The translations under genes were made by a program, and so were the position numbers. The notes under the pieces were generated by a model. The model did not search any database, was not told the DNA's origin, and was given only the letters and a program-made list of their open reading frames with translations. Positions 36,911-48,838 of a stretch of DNA of 64,000 nucleotides are shown piece by piece (position 1 is the stretch's first letter; each line of letters opens with the position of its first letter). The DNA is taken from positions 3,596,001 to 3,660,000 of the forward strand of contig NC_052134.2 of NCBI RefSeq assembly GCF_016086655.4, given 5' to 3'. Source of the stretch: Lepeophtheirus salmonis. Taxonomy: Eukaryota; Arthropoda; Copepoda; Siphonostomatoida; Caligidae.

Positions 36911-37691
36911 TATATCTTTGTAAATAGAAAGTGTATTAAAAACAAATCCATTGTTTTCAATGGATTTTTTTGTTAACATGTATCTCTTTGTAAGGACATA
37001 AACATTAATTGTCTATTAACTTGTGTATTGATTTTTTAATTGTAACATTGTTTTGATTACCAAACTTGGTAATCAAAATAGTGCCTACATGACAAAGGAA
37101 CTCGACGATTATCATTATTCTATTCACATTATTGATATTTGGGCTTACAAAATGTAGTTCATCTTTGACATTTAAATACCCGGAATTGAATCAACGAAAC
37201 CGAAATTGCAAGGGGTTGACTGCTACAGTGTCAGGACCATAAACACTATTCACATTTTCACCCGTCTGCCTTGCGTTTTCGCCTTTATCAAAGAAAAACT
37301 GTAGAATATGATGTATTTTCTCCAAAGCGGCCATCTTTGATGTACACTCAAACAATGCAGATTCAACCAATCACAAAACTATATATGAAGTTGTTTAGTA
37401 CAAAATCTTATCTTTCTAACACCACCTATCGTAAATTGATCGCACATATACAACGCAAGATACACATGACTAGAGCCATGACTAAGAAAAATAATAGATT
37501 TTACCCTACCTATTATATAGATAAATATTATTCAACTTCTAAATTGAAGTTGAATTGAGGATATTGAAATATATTTATATGTATAGAAAAAAACCTTATA
37601 GTATACTGGATCTTAGTTTGAAGAAGAGTTTCTAGCTTTTCTAATAATTCAAATCCAAGACTAGTATTTTACTTAAATGCCTTTTTCTATA
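36911..37691. other. No gene recognised
   Basis: Spacer between two transposons. An open stretch at 37271-37558 begins in GC-richer sequence (TTTCACCCGTCTGCCTTGCG) but shows no domain. Confidence 0.35.
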
Positions 37692-38933
37692 CAATACCCA
37701 TAAGTCTTAGGACAACTTCACCAGCCAAGAAAGAATACAAATATTTATTTTTCGAAACATATTTTTACGACATTGTAATCAACGTGTAATTTTCTTCAAA
37801 ATGAGTGCCATTTTTTTATTTCATAAGGCCACTATTTGCGGCAAATACTGCTCTCAGACAATTCGGAACTACTTAACACGCTGGATGGATGGCCTCCTCT
37901 GACAAGTTGTCCCATGCAAACACTACTGTAACTTTCAAGTCGCCGACGCTAGGGTAGGAAATCACACTGACCTCCCTTTCAAAAATGGACTATACGGAGA
38001 GTTCCATTACATTGAGATTTGGGGAGAAGGGGGCCGGCCATATGTTCTTGCTCCAAAAGTGCCCTAAAGTGGTGTAGTACCATCTTGCACAGGCTTTGCA
38101 GTATGTGAAGGTGCTCCGTCCAGCTGGAAGTATTTGGGACCAGATGGATACGTTGATTGACCTCCATACCCTCGGGAATGAAGATCAAAGTCCTCTTCAT
38201 CCAGCAGGAGGTGATACCCGCCCCGACCATCACAACCACCGGCGTTTGGCTCTTGAAATTCAGGGGAAGGTTCTCAATACTCCAACCCAGTGCCTGGTCG
38301 TTATGGCTGGTGTACGTCAGCTCCACGGGAATCTCTTCTCGTCAGACCAAAAGATTAAAACTTGCATACAAAAGTGAATTTCAGAAGTACCTTCACCTGA
38401 GTGAGCCTCTTTGCCATTGTAGCCTCGCTGAGAAGCTGCCGCTTGTGTGGACGATACGGCTTCATCTTAAGGTTCTCTATGACCACTCTTCGCATGGTTT
38501 TTGAGACACACTAGCCTCATGAACCATCTTTCTCGCGGGGCACTTCTTTTTACAGTTGATCTTCGAGTTCGTTGCCTGTGTGTCCTCATGGACTTTGGTT
38601 GACCACTCCTGGGTATGTAATCGATATTTCTAGTTTCCTAGTACCGCTTAATCTTGTAATGAACCGATCACTTGGGCAGATTGAGGGTTTTCAAAGCCTT
38701 GCAAATGCTCTTACAACTCTTCCCTTCCAAATGAAGCAAAATACTAGCGCGCTTTGGGATCAAAATAATGTCGTTAGAGGCTCAGAAACACGTTTTAGAA
38801 AAAAATATGACTTACAAAATAAAAATATGGAGATTTCGTGAATCAGTTGCATCAAACAGAATTACAAAATATATATTCGTGTACCAGAAATATTAAGTTG
38901 AACTTGCTGTCCAAACTCTCATGGATTACCCTG
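37692..38933 (-). mobile_element. Degenerate Tc1/mariner-like element
   Basis: About 1.24 kb. The right end CAGGGTAATCCATGAGAGTTTGG (reverse complement, shown in part) pairs imperfectly with the left end CAATACCCATAAGTCTTAGG, each beside TA. The minus strand carries transposase pieces in several frames: DEAVSSTQAAASQRG/KPYRPHKRQLLSEATMAKRL, SDEKRFPWS (first catalytic Asp block), LTYTSHNDQALGWSIE, VVVMVGAGITSC and IFIPEGMEVNQ. It decays further toward the 3' end. The family differs from the mariners at 35 and 47 kb. It is inactive. Confidence 0.75.
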
Positions 38934-40133
38934 TAAATATCCTTATTTCAACTTCAATTTAGAATCTAAGCAGATTTAAAATAAATATTTTTTAGAGGCC
39001 TTTTTTATAAACTGTTTTATAGCATTTTTCGAAGATCTTTTTCTTTTTAAAGAAAGGAATGTTTAATTTTATTTGTAGCACAATTTTTTTTAACATCCAA
39101 GCTTTTGACAAATAAATTATGGTAATATTTTACATATTCACTTTTTTTATTATTTCAAAGTCGGATAGAAAGCTGATAGACGAAATGGGAGTTTATCCTA
39201 GGAGAGACTGGAGGGTGAATTTTACAGAACTAGGAATATTACACGAGGAGTAAAGTAAACCAAAGTGGAATATTGTCCAAAAAAAGATACTTTTAGTAAG
39301 CAAATTGCAGGTAGTTTCTTATAGCAAAACTATACAACTCTTTGAATTATCTGTAATCAACAAGTTTTTGTCTTAAAGACAATTTAATTTTTATGAAAAT
39401 ATTTTTGTTTAATTTACTTTTATGATTAAGAAAAGCTTAATCTACAATATTAAGCTTCTAATTGCAATATTTGTTTTGCCCTTTTGAGTAGCGTTTGATT
39501 GAAGATCAAGTAGGATGGTTACAATTCATATATTTATCTTTAACCTTTGATAAAAACAATTTCATTTCTATTTTCATATATTTGGGTGTTTGATATTACT
39601 AGGATACGAGCGAGTGCGAGGAAAGGCCGTGAGCGAGTCATGTGGAACTATTTAATCATTTTTATTTTAAATTGGCTGCCTATGATGTTATGGTTTGGGA
39701 GGATAAAATATCACGTGATTCTACTATAGAAAAAAAAGAATCTTCTTTACCTATTTCAAATAAGACTAGAGGAGTTAATATAAAAAATAGTTGATTTCTA
39801 TTTTATAGATCTATTAACAGTCAACTCTCTTAAATTTATCCCCCTAAAGTAGCTAATATGAAATAGCAGAATAATAATCAAAAATTAATGACTAACACTT
39901 TAGCCGTAAAAGTAGATTACTAGTAAATTGCTAAGTTAAAGGATTATACACCCCCTTTTGACCATGTGGAAATACTAATTTTAGTAAATATAAAGCAATT
40001 TTTTTAATTGCTTGACCATGTGATTTAATTATTGTCCTTGTCAAACTTCCCATATTCCTTCTTCCACCCTAATGAAGATACACACTAAGATTACCTCGTA
40101 GGTTCTTACAAATTCCCTTATTTAATTCGTATT
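38934..40133. other. No gene recognised
   Basis: AT-rich spacer between two transposons; only short open stretches without motifs. Confidence 0.4.
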
Positions 40134-41456
40134 AAAAGTATTTCCAAAAATTGATGGTGGTATTAAAAATATCCGTCTTATAGTTTAAAAAAAAGTTTTC
40201 CTCGCAATAAAATGAAATTTGGCTGATACAATCATTAGGCAATATTGAATTTTTCTGACGCAATAATTTTCGATGATTACATCATACATCAGTATAAAAG
40301 GACTCAGAAAGCACCATAGGATGTTAGTTGAAATTCAATATCCGAAATGGTGAGAGAGCACTCTTTGCAGACCAGGGCCAAGGCTGTTGGCATGATAGAG
40401 GGTGGATCAAGCTAGAGAGACGCTACTCAAAGGTTCCAGATTCCTAACAGGACCATTGACAATTGTTGTAAGAAAAGGAAGGATGAACAAACCCTTTCAA
40501 ATCAGAAGGGTTGAGGAAGGAAGAAAAAATTAGCAAAGTTCCCAAACTGGTGATTTCAAAATCTTTGACCTTAAAGAGTCAATCCACAAGGAAACTTGCA
40601 GCAAGATTGACTTCAAAGGGCTATCCAATATCCAACTCATCTGTCCACAACTACCTGTAGCACTCTTTGAATTATTTGCCATATGAAACCTTGTCTGCAC
40701 CCCAAACTTTCAGAAAACCGAAGGAAGGCCCTGCTTCAATTCTGTCGTGAGCGGAAACACTGGACTGCAGATGACTGGAAATGAATCCTCTTCAGTATGA
40801 AAGTCCATTTGAGCTATTTTATGCCCCAAATCCCTACACAGATCGGGTTTGGGCAAGAGATAAGGGAGATGTGGAACCCACTCCAACTGTGAAATTTCCT
40901 CTGAAAAATTCAGGTTTGGGCCGTTATCAGCCGGCAGGCAGAGTCAGGTCTTCACCTGATTCCACGAAATCAAACTGTGACGGCCGAGTACTACGTAACG
41001 GAGATCCTCAGCAAGTCTCTGATGTCAGCTTTGTCTCGTATTGAAGAAACTGGACCTCCTTTGAAGAGGAAAATGTTGTTTGTCACATCAAGAGCCTTGT
41101 TCACCACTCCAAAAAGGCACAAAAGTGGTGTTCAGACAACTTGGATTCCTGCCAACAGTCCTAATTTGTCTCCCATTGATAATTTGTGAGCCTTGGTCCA
41201 GAGGGAACTCAATGAAAATGCGCCAGCAACTTCAGATGATGAATTTTAAAAAAACTGACAAAAGCTTAGGAAAAAATTTCTCAAGATACTTTGAATAATC
41301 TGTATGAAGGGATGCCAAAACGCATAAAAAATGTATTAAGCTTGAAGGTCATCATATTGGGAAGTAAATAAAGCTTTTTGACAAAAAAAAATCACTTGTT
41401 TAGATTATTTCATGATTTTTTTAAAAAACCAACATCAATTTTTGGACATACTTTAA
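40134..41456 (+). mobile_element. Degenerate Tc1-like transposon
   Basis: A 1.3-kb element bounded by TA. The left end AAAAGTATTTCCAAAAATTG pairs with the reverse complement of the right end, AAAGTATGTCCAAAAATTGA. Coding remnants start at ATG 40347 (MVREHSLQTRAKAVGMIEGG, with stops). They continue with RKHWTADDWK, ESPFELFYAPNPYTDRVWAR, VEPTPTVKFPL, TAEYYVTEILSKSLM and PANSPNLSPIDNL. The first catalytic region is out of frame, and the NSPDLSPIEN motif has become NSPNLSPIDN. The ends are well matched but the transposase is dead. Confidence 0.85.
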
Positions 41457-43329
41457 TATACGTTCTGTTAGTACAATAACTCGTTTTTTGTATTTTTAAT
41501 TATTTTGATGCATTTTCGAATCGACTACCCATACCTTAAAAAAACTTTGGGACACGAAGAATCGATCTTGTTTTATGGAAAAAATCAACTTACACAACTT
41601 TTATTTTATGTCTAAAGTATGTATCTGTTTTTGTTTTTTTTAAATAAACGATTTTTTATCATTGTTTTTGTACATCACACACACTTAAATTATTTTAATA
41701 CTGTGTAGGATATTACAAAATCGACTCAACAAATTATTAGCGACAAATGTAAATTATATATATACAAAATAAAATGAGACATTTTTTATGAAGAAATAAA
41801 TATATTAATTATGAATAGATATAAAATTCATCTTGTTCCTATCATACTTCCAAATCCATGTAAAATTCTCCCTCTTCGTCTTGTAAAGCTAAAAAAGAAA
41901 AGTAAATGAATGTGTTCAATATTTAAAACGAGTTATACTTATGTTAAATAAATTACACATCAACAAGTTTGAGTCCATAGAGCATACCCAAGATGAAAAT
42001 GATGTTAGACAAACACCTTGCACCCCATTTCAGACTATTAAAGTAGTTGTTTTTGTTCATATTACAGTAATTTAACCATCTCAAGAAAGCAGAGTTGACT
42101 CCTTTCATGCTAAGGAGATTCCAAGATTGGAATATTCTAGAGATCCATTCATGATGACCAGGGAATTTCAATATTTCAAATATAATTATTTGTTACATTA
42201 TTTCAATTTGAACGACGCACGGTACTATAATGTGATCTTAAATATCATTATTTATTACTAAAAGTATGACGTTTTTATCGTTACATTGAAAAATTAAACA
42301 TTATCAAGTATTATAACATATGTTTTTAATAGTAAGTTAAATGAGTATAGGTAAATTGAAAAAATACAACTATAAAAAAATTATATTCATTATGAATTTA
42401 AATAGAAGTTATATGCAGAGCATCAGACAAATTTTAAATGACAAATGATTCGATACGATATATAAAATAAAATAAGTAGATTCAAAAAGTGATTAGCGAC
42501 TAATGTAAGTTATTATAAATATACAAAATGTAATGAGACATTTTTAAACAGAAATAAATATATTCATTAGCAGAAAGAACATGCATTGTAGACAAAACTA
42601 TCGAGAAAATAAAGGCATATTAATTATCTTTAAGAGTCTATAATCCTCTTCACATGTTTTGTTTTTTTAATGATAAAAGAGTCACAAAAGTAATAAAGAG
42701 TCCAGGTTATATAATTATACATCACAAACTCTACTTTGTAGATGGAATTGATATCAATGTGATTGAGATATGTTATTTCTGCGTCAATCAACTCGTACAT
42801 CAAAGAAACTGAAGGACTCGTACAAATAAAATAGTTTTTTTAGAGTAGCAGACGAAGCAAAGTTGACTTATGAAAACAAGAACGTTAGAATTTCAATGAA
42901 GAAGTAGTTACTTACTCGGGCATTCAGTCAATTATTTGGTCTTGTAATGGAACTCATTCGTGGAAGTATACGATTATTCCGTAGAAGATCTAGAGGAATT
43001 TAGGTATCCTTCCATTAAAGAAGATAAGATCACGTGAACAGAACATGAAAAGAGGATCAAAAGGCGTGGGGCTAGAATATCCAAATAGAAAATATGAGCT
43101 CCTAGGAAAAATGAAAAGATGTAGACTCAATTCATTTTAATCCAGAGATAAGGATAATTATTTTAAGCATTTCACTAATAACAAATAATATTAATTATAT
43201 TTTACAAAGGTACGTGGCAAACTATAGATAATGTATTGGAGGAAGATGTGATCACAGCAAAGATTTGACAAAGAATGAATTAATAAGAAAAAAGCTGAAA
43301 CACAACAACCTTTTTTTTTTTCAATCTTG
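41457..43329. other. No supported gene; contains a direct repeat pair
   Basis: AT-rich. Segments 41735-41830 and 42480-42575 are diverged direct repeats (shared ATTAGCGAC.AATGTAA.TTA, AATGAGACATTTTT and GAAATAAATATATT..TTA). A weak exon-like pair on the minus strand at 41842-42171 was considered and not accepted. Confidence 0.45.
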
Positions 43330-44100
43330 CAACGCCATTATTATTTTGATATAATATATTTTCGTCATGAATTCCCGAATTTGTTCTTCATATATTAACA
43401 ATATCTTTTATATCCAAACTTTTGAGCATGGAGACGTCACATTTCGGAATGTGGATGTAGACAAGGACGTAGAATTGAAAAATATCTCTGAAAAAGGTTG
43501 TTTTTGTTCTCTAGGACCATTGGATCCATTAAGAAACAAAGCTCCTTCTTTTAATTGGTTTGATTATGGATGTGGGGTTTTTGGTCGAGATCAATGTTTA
43601 AAATGTCTACTATATTTCCATTGAATCATAAAGCCTATGCGTTTGTACATATTGGTGCCCTGGATAGGGAAGATCAAAAGATCAAAATCAAAATTATTGA
43701 ACGGAAAGTTTGTCTCACAACTTTTTATTTGATCATGGCGATGGGGAAATCCAGAGTTCAGGGACTTTTACACTCATTACTTGAAAAATGGGTTCACACA
43801 TAAGCAACATAAGTTGACTTGAAATCCATCTAATAACCCGTACAATTACTAATGAACGAATGAGAAGATATTAAACATTTTCAGGAGAACCTAATGAAGG
43901 ATCGTGGTATTTCTGTAATGGAAAGGGTTACTCCTCATTATGATCTTAAAGCAATTCGTTTCCCAAGTTATTACAATAGGGAAGTTGTATTCACTTCCGC
44001 CACCCTTGGGAAGCCATAATTGTCGCTAATGGATTTTTTGTAATTATGATCTTAAAGCAATTCGTTTCCCAAGTTATTAAAATAGGGAAGTTGTATTCAA
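43330..44100 (+). pseudogene. Partial second copy of the DUF7869-like relic
   Basis: Aligns with 24990-25680 in DNA and protein: CFCSLGPLDPLRNKAPSFNW, then FGRDQCLKCLLYFH, and downstream YDLKAIRFPSYYNREVVF-like residues. Shared noncoding words such as CATAAGCAACATAAGTTGAC and TGAAATCCATCTAATAACCC show that both derive from one element. This copy stops after the middle of the protein; the HxKFxPD block is absent. It carries frameshifts and an internal duplication. Confidence 0.6.
43937..44099. repeat. 57-bp direct duplication
   Basis: 43937-43993 recurs at 44043-44099 with one mismatch (TTACAATAG versus TTAAAATAG), separated by 49 bp of unrelated, GC-richer sequence (CTTCCGCCACCCTTGGGAAG). 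It looks like a repair or template-switch product within the relic. Confidence 0.8.
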
Positions 44101-44429
44101 AGTACTACCCTATTTTTTCTTTTGTCATATGAGTTGAACTAAACGTCTGTGAGATTTTATACAGTATATTATACTCCATTTTTTTTTATACTGTATTGAC
44201 ATATTATATACGTCAAGGAACACTATATACAGCGCACCCTGGCACTGTTATTTATACTGATAAACTTTGCTTTATGCATGTAGACAACTCCTCAGGAAAT
44301 CATCAGTGTTTCACTCTATTTTTCATGAGCAGACTCACATATAACTACTCAAAACTTATATCAATTGACATGGCGGCTTCTGTCCTCAAGAATAAAAGAA
44401 TACAGACAAACTTTTATTTATTAATATAG

Positions 44430-44870
44430 GTTTGAGTACTTTCATTTCATGTGATATATGACAAAACAATTATATAACAATACTTTTATGCTATTTGATA
44501 CAACTTGTAGTAATTTGGCATAAAGAAAAACCTATTTTTACTATTTTCTCTAATAAATTATTGAAAAATTCGACAAGGGATATTTTTGAAAGCAATTTCT
44601 ATTATTTAGTGAACACAAAGGTAAGTCACACATACAACAAAAGTTATTTATTTATTTATCTTTACTTGCACAATACAGTACAATACGTCTTCTTTTATTG
44701 TAAAGTTGTTGTAAGACCATCATTAATTTGACGATATATTGTATTAGCTTTGTTTTATACTTATATTTAATTCAATATAATATATTTAAATACCATCAGC
44801 AAAACAAATGATATTACGCAGAAGAAAATTAGAATATACCAGATGATACACTATGAAAAAGAAAGTCCAA
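44430..44870 (+). repeat. Duplicated segment (copy 2), uninterrupted
   Basis: Matches 4010-4320 plus 5209-5275. The join region between TTGTAAAGTTGTTGTAAGAC and CCATCAGCAAAACAAATG carries no transposon, so it approximates the pre-insertion state of the 4.3-kb mariner. Confidence 0.55.
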
Positions 44871-46785
44871 TACACCCGGAGGAATACATAATATTCCAAA
44901 GAATTCAGACATGAATAGCTTCTGATGTATACAAGGACCGGAACCGGAACCATATATCAGATTAACAGACCATTTCCTATAAAAATAATATAAGGTTTTG
45001 AAGTGGATTGTTTCAAATGTGCAAACAAGATGTTATTCAGTGCCTTACAAAATAAGATTAAAAAAATAGAAATTTGTTTGAACCAGTGTTGCAAAATTCC
45101 GGGAAATTTCAAGCATGGAAACTTTCTAGGAGAATTTTGGGGAATTAATCGGAATTTTCGGGTAAAAACAGTGTTCAACAAAGAATTTTCAATGTTGAAG
45201 GCTGGAGACAGAAATATTCAGTGTGAAAAATATAAACAGAAATAAAATAAATACACTGTTTACGGGGTTTCTTTTTAATGTTTACAGAAATAAATGCCAA
45301 GGTGTCCAGTTTAACCAAGGAGTGACTAATAAAGGTGTGCCGCTTAGAGTCTGTATTCTGATTACCGTAGCTGAGTGGCATCACAAATTTTGTATTCACT
45401 CAGGAATGAAAGCAATATTATTGATATAATAACGTGAGTTGAGAATTTATGAAGGTGGTGGATGATATAACTTACTTCAATGTCAGAGTCTGGTCAAAGT
45501 ATCTCGACTTTTAAGACGATATCCAATGAACAAGTGTTTCACTAGGTGGATCTCATCTCCTTTAATGGAAAGATCGTTCATTGTGCAGGTACCTCCTTAT
45601 ATCAAGGTGACTTGTGACTTCTGATCTCGCTAATAATTGTCCCTATACATAAATTCCTACAGATTTTCCACGGAATCATCGTAGACTTCTACATATAAGA
45701 ACAAAATATGTTTATAATAATGATGAAATCTCAGGAGTAGTTTTTATACGAGTTAGGGTTAAGGGAGGGCAGGTATTAATTTGAAAGATCATATAGAATC
45801 GTCAGTCGTTAAGAGGCCATCAATCTTTTCGGGTTTCTATCCGATTGAGTGGAGGGTGAGCTACTGAAGGCTTGCTCTTCTAAATTTACTTAAATTCAAT
45901 TCAAATTATTTTTTACCGGCCTTCCAATACTCTACCTTGTGGCTGAAGCAAGTGAGCTCCGTAATTAATTTTGGGTTAGTTTATTTTATTTTCTGAAGTT
46001 TTGTTTCTTTGGCACTTCCATTCGGAGATTTGGATCTGGAAAGTGAAACACCTTTTTAATAGCGACTCTGGCTACATGCTAAATTATGTTCCAGCAATAA
46101 TGTTTCACAATTTGTCTTCTATGTTTTGAGGAACTTCAACCATTCTTCCCTAAACTAAGTTATTACTGAGAGTCATGGACTTCATATTTCCTTCGGTGAC
46201 TTATGTAGAACTATGTGCATAATCTTTTTGACTGCTCAATCGTGTAAGCCACTCCAGATCTAGCATCTAGTTAAGCTATGTTGTAAGAAGCACGCAAACT
46301 GTTATTAGATTGTTGTGAAGTGATCAAAAACATATATCCAATAATTTTTCGTGCTTTGAACTTTTCTATACACAAGCTGCAGACAAATAGGTTTCATAAC
46401 TCTCAAGAACTTTTGATTTAAATAGTTAAAGAAATAAAAGATTATTGATTCAAAAAATTGGTGGTCATTCAAACAACATCGAATTTGATTTATAAATTAA
46501 CTTGAATGTATTTTAACGCCAAATAAAGAAATTGTCGATATCTCAAACTGCTTTTGTTTTATTTAAAAAAAATTGTGAGCGCTGTTAATGAAAACCCCTA
46601 TAGAATCTCGATATAACGTATTTATTTCTTATCAACCGACAAGATTCAAGATTTTCATTGCTGCTTGAAGTTACATTTTTCTATTTTTGTTGATCAATTT
46701 GTTTGTTTTATATAATAATATATAATCATGGTTTATTTCGTTTTTTGTTCTAGATCCCCCATTTTCGCATTACTGCCCCTTATAT
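44871..46785. other. No supported gene
   Basis: Intergenic. At 45083-45165, CAGTGTTGCAAAATTCCGGG...AATTTTCGGG resembles a decayed non-autonomous element containing CCGGGAAATTTC words. The remaining open stretches lack motifs. Confidence 0.35.
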
Positions 46786-47705
46786 CAAAGCAGCAGTCCA
46801 GAGAATAGTTCAAGGTATCATCAAGAGGTACAAAACATGGGTATGTCCTGCAGGTCCAAGCACACTCCATATTGTAACAGAAACAGCACTATCAGGTTTC
46901 TAGCTGGGCTCAAGAGGTCCATAAAAGCTGACCCTGGTAAATATCTGCTAGTCCTTGCTAAAAGCCACTCCGTGCACCGCAGTAACATCTCTAGAGATAT
47001 CAATGATAACTTAGAGGGCATGAGATACGTCCTAAGGATGAGACGCCTATTAAAAGACTCAATGAAGCTCACCCAAGAGTCTTGGTGCAAGAAGATCCTG
47101 TCTTCCTTGAAGAACACTGTAGGACATTTTCGATTATTCTCAGTTGAGAAGATATTCACTGTTGACAAGAAGAGAAATGGCCTGAAAGAACCTTTTGAAG
47201 TCCCCATCGTGTTCAAGATGTAGAACCCAGCTGCCGTGATGTTCCTGGGCGTCATTAGCAGTGAGGGTCAATTCAAGCAACCCTACTTCTTCAATCCCAA
47301 GAAAAAGGTGAACAAAGATGTTTACTTGGACATGCTCAAGGGCGTGGTCAAGCCCTGGATGGACAAAGCGGCTGGACGCAGAAAGTATCCTTCCAACAAT
47401 ACACCGCTCCCACCATAAGGCCAAAATAGAGCAGGAATAGCTGTAAGACAATGTGCATCATTTTTGGGACTGCAATACCTGGTCCTCCAACTCTCCTGAT
47501 CTTAATCTTTGTGATTTTTATCCGTAGGGAAGGTTGGAAGGGGAGGCTTGTGCAACTACCATAACTCTATGGGGACTCTGAAGTCGTCCATCAGGTCTGT
47601 GTCCCACTCCATACATGCTGTGAAGGTATCAAAGTCCGCTAAAGCTTTCAAGTCCCTTGTGGAAGCTGTCCTTGAAGCAGGAGGAGGACATTTAAAATAA
47701 AAAAT
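46786..47705 (+). mobile_element. Degenerate mariner-like transposase
   Basis: Transposase order is preserved: LKRSIKADPGKYLLVLAKSH (helix-turn-helix), SNISRDINDNL, LFSVEKIFTVDKKRNG, a stop after IVFKM, FLGVISSEGQFKQPYFFNPK, KDVYLDMLKGVVKPWMDKAA, WSSNSPDLNLCDFYP and the tail KSLVEAVLEAGGGHLK. The first catalytic Asp of the usual FSDEK is Val (SVEK), and the QQDSAPAH block is replaced by SNNTPLPP and frame changes. It belongs to the same broad lineage as the innermost element at 35.0-36.3 kb. Terminal repeats were not found, so the limits are those of the coding remnant. Confidence 0.8.
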
Positions 47706-48244
47706 ATTCAAAATTATGTCATGCTCATTTTTTTGTAAATAAAAGTATTCTCCAGAACTATTCATTATGGATCTTGGTATCCTTAGACTTGGAAGAAAGG
47801 CCCTGTATTAAAACACAACTCAAACCGACTGCACCACTTGTTATGCATTAAAATAAGAAATAATTTCTTAAAATCACGAAGAAAATCATATTAAATATTT
47901 AATCCATTGAGTGAAAAAATATTTTGTTGGTATCATCATTGTATTACTTGATTTGATCACGTATTAAATTAAAAGATTTGAAGCGAAAAGCCTTACATCG
48001 AGATCAAAAGAGTTTGAGTAAGTTAAAATGACTCGATGAATTAAGTACGTAGACCCACTGCGTTATGTAAAGTCTTATATGTTCTATATTTCAACTTGTA
48101 GTATAGTTTTCTATAGAATATAACAAATTTATATTTATGATTTTAAAGAAATAATAATATTTTTTTATCTAGCCTGGCTTTTTTACTGCATATTTTTTTT
48201 ATTATAAATACTTCATTCATTTAAAATAAATTTCACATCAAACT
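47706..48244. other. No gene recognised
   Basis: AT-rich DNA between the mariner remnant and the peroxidase arm. Confidence 0.4.
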
Positions 48245-48525
48245 AGGCCAAGGAGGAGTGGTTCTTGCACATGAACGATTGCAAAAGTTCATGGATGCTA
48301 TGTCTGTCTGATTGATTGATCAACCCCTTATTCACCTAACCAGGTTTTAGTAGACTTCTTCCTCGTCCTCCAAGGCAAAAGGGCCCTGCTTGAAAAATAT
48401 ATTGCTTCCAATACTGTCAACATTGAGTTGACATCCCATCCCCTCGGAGACAGCTTCTAAAAAGTGGGTGGAGCACTGGGACGAGGCTATGCAGGAAAAT
48501 AAGGACTATGTTGAAAAATAATCTA
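48245..48525 (+). other. Coding-like patch, unidentified
   Basis: GC-richer than its surroundings and protein-like in two frames: AKEEWFLHMNDCKSSWM, then FLVLQGKRALLEKYIASNTV and IELTSHPLGDSF before a stop, then KKWVEHWDEAMQENKDYVEK ending at TAA. A one- or two-base shift would join the last two. I recognise no family. It may be a pseudogene fragment or transposon debris just outside the right peroxidase arm. Confidence 0.3.
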
Positions 48526-48789
48526 AAGAATAATTATTTATTCCCAATTATAATAGAACCTTATCATTTGAAAAAATGGATAATATTATGTAAATTTTGT
48601 AAAAATATAAACTATTCATGATCTTTTTCATCCGACATCATTTTCCTCTGTTAATTGGGAATAAATAATCAATTAGTCAAAAACGTACATAAGTCATATG
48701 TATGTAAAGTAACTACTTAAGTAATTATGTAAGTTCTATTTTCCCTCTTTAATGGAATATATCCACACCTTTTCCTAACACTAGCCTCC

Positions 48790-48798
48790 TATAAAAAA
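48790..48798 (+). promoter_or_regulatory. TATA box of the plus-strand peroxidase
   Basis: TATAAAAAA 40 bp before the ATG at 48839. The upstream 200 bp is about 95% identical to the other arm, so both copies probably share control elements. Confidence 0.5.
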
Positions 48799-48838
48799 TG
48801 CAATCAACTCCCTTAGAAGCATCATTGAACAAACAACA

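Noticed and set aside
41842..42171. Two exon-like pieces on the minus strand (ending EEGEFYMDLEV)
   Set aside because: The best donor phases do not fit the acceptor phase (phase 1 needed), and no family or start support was found.
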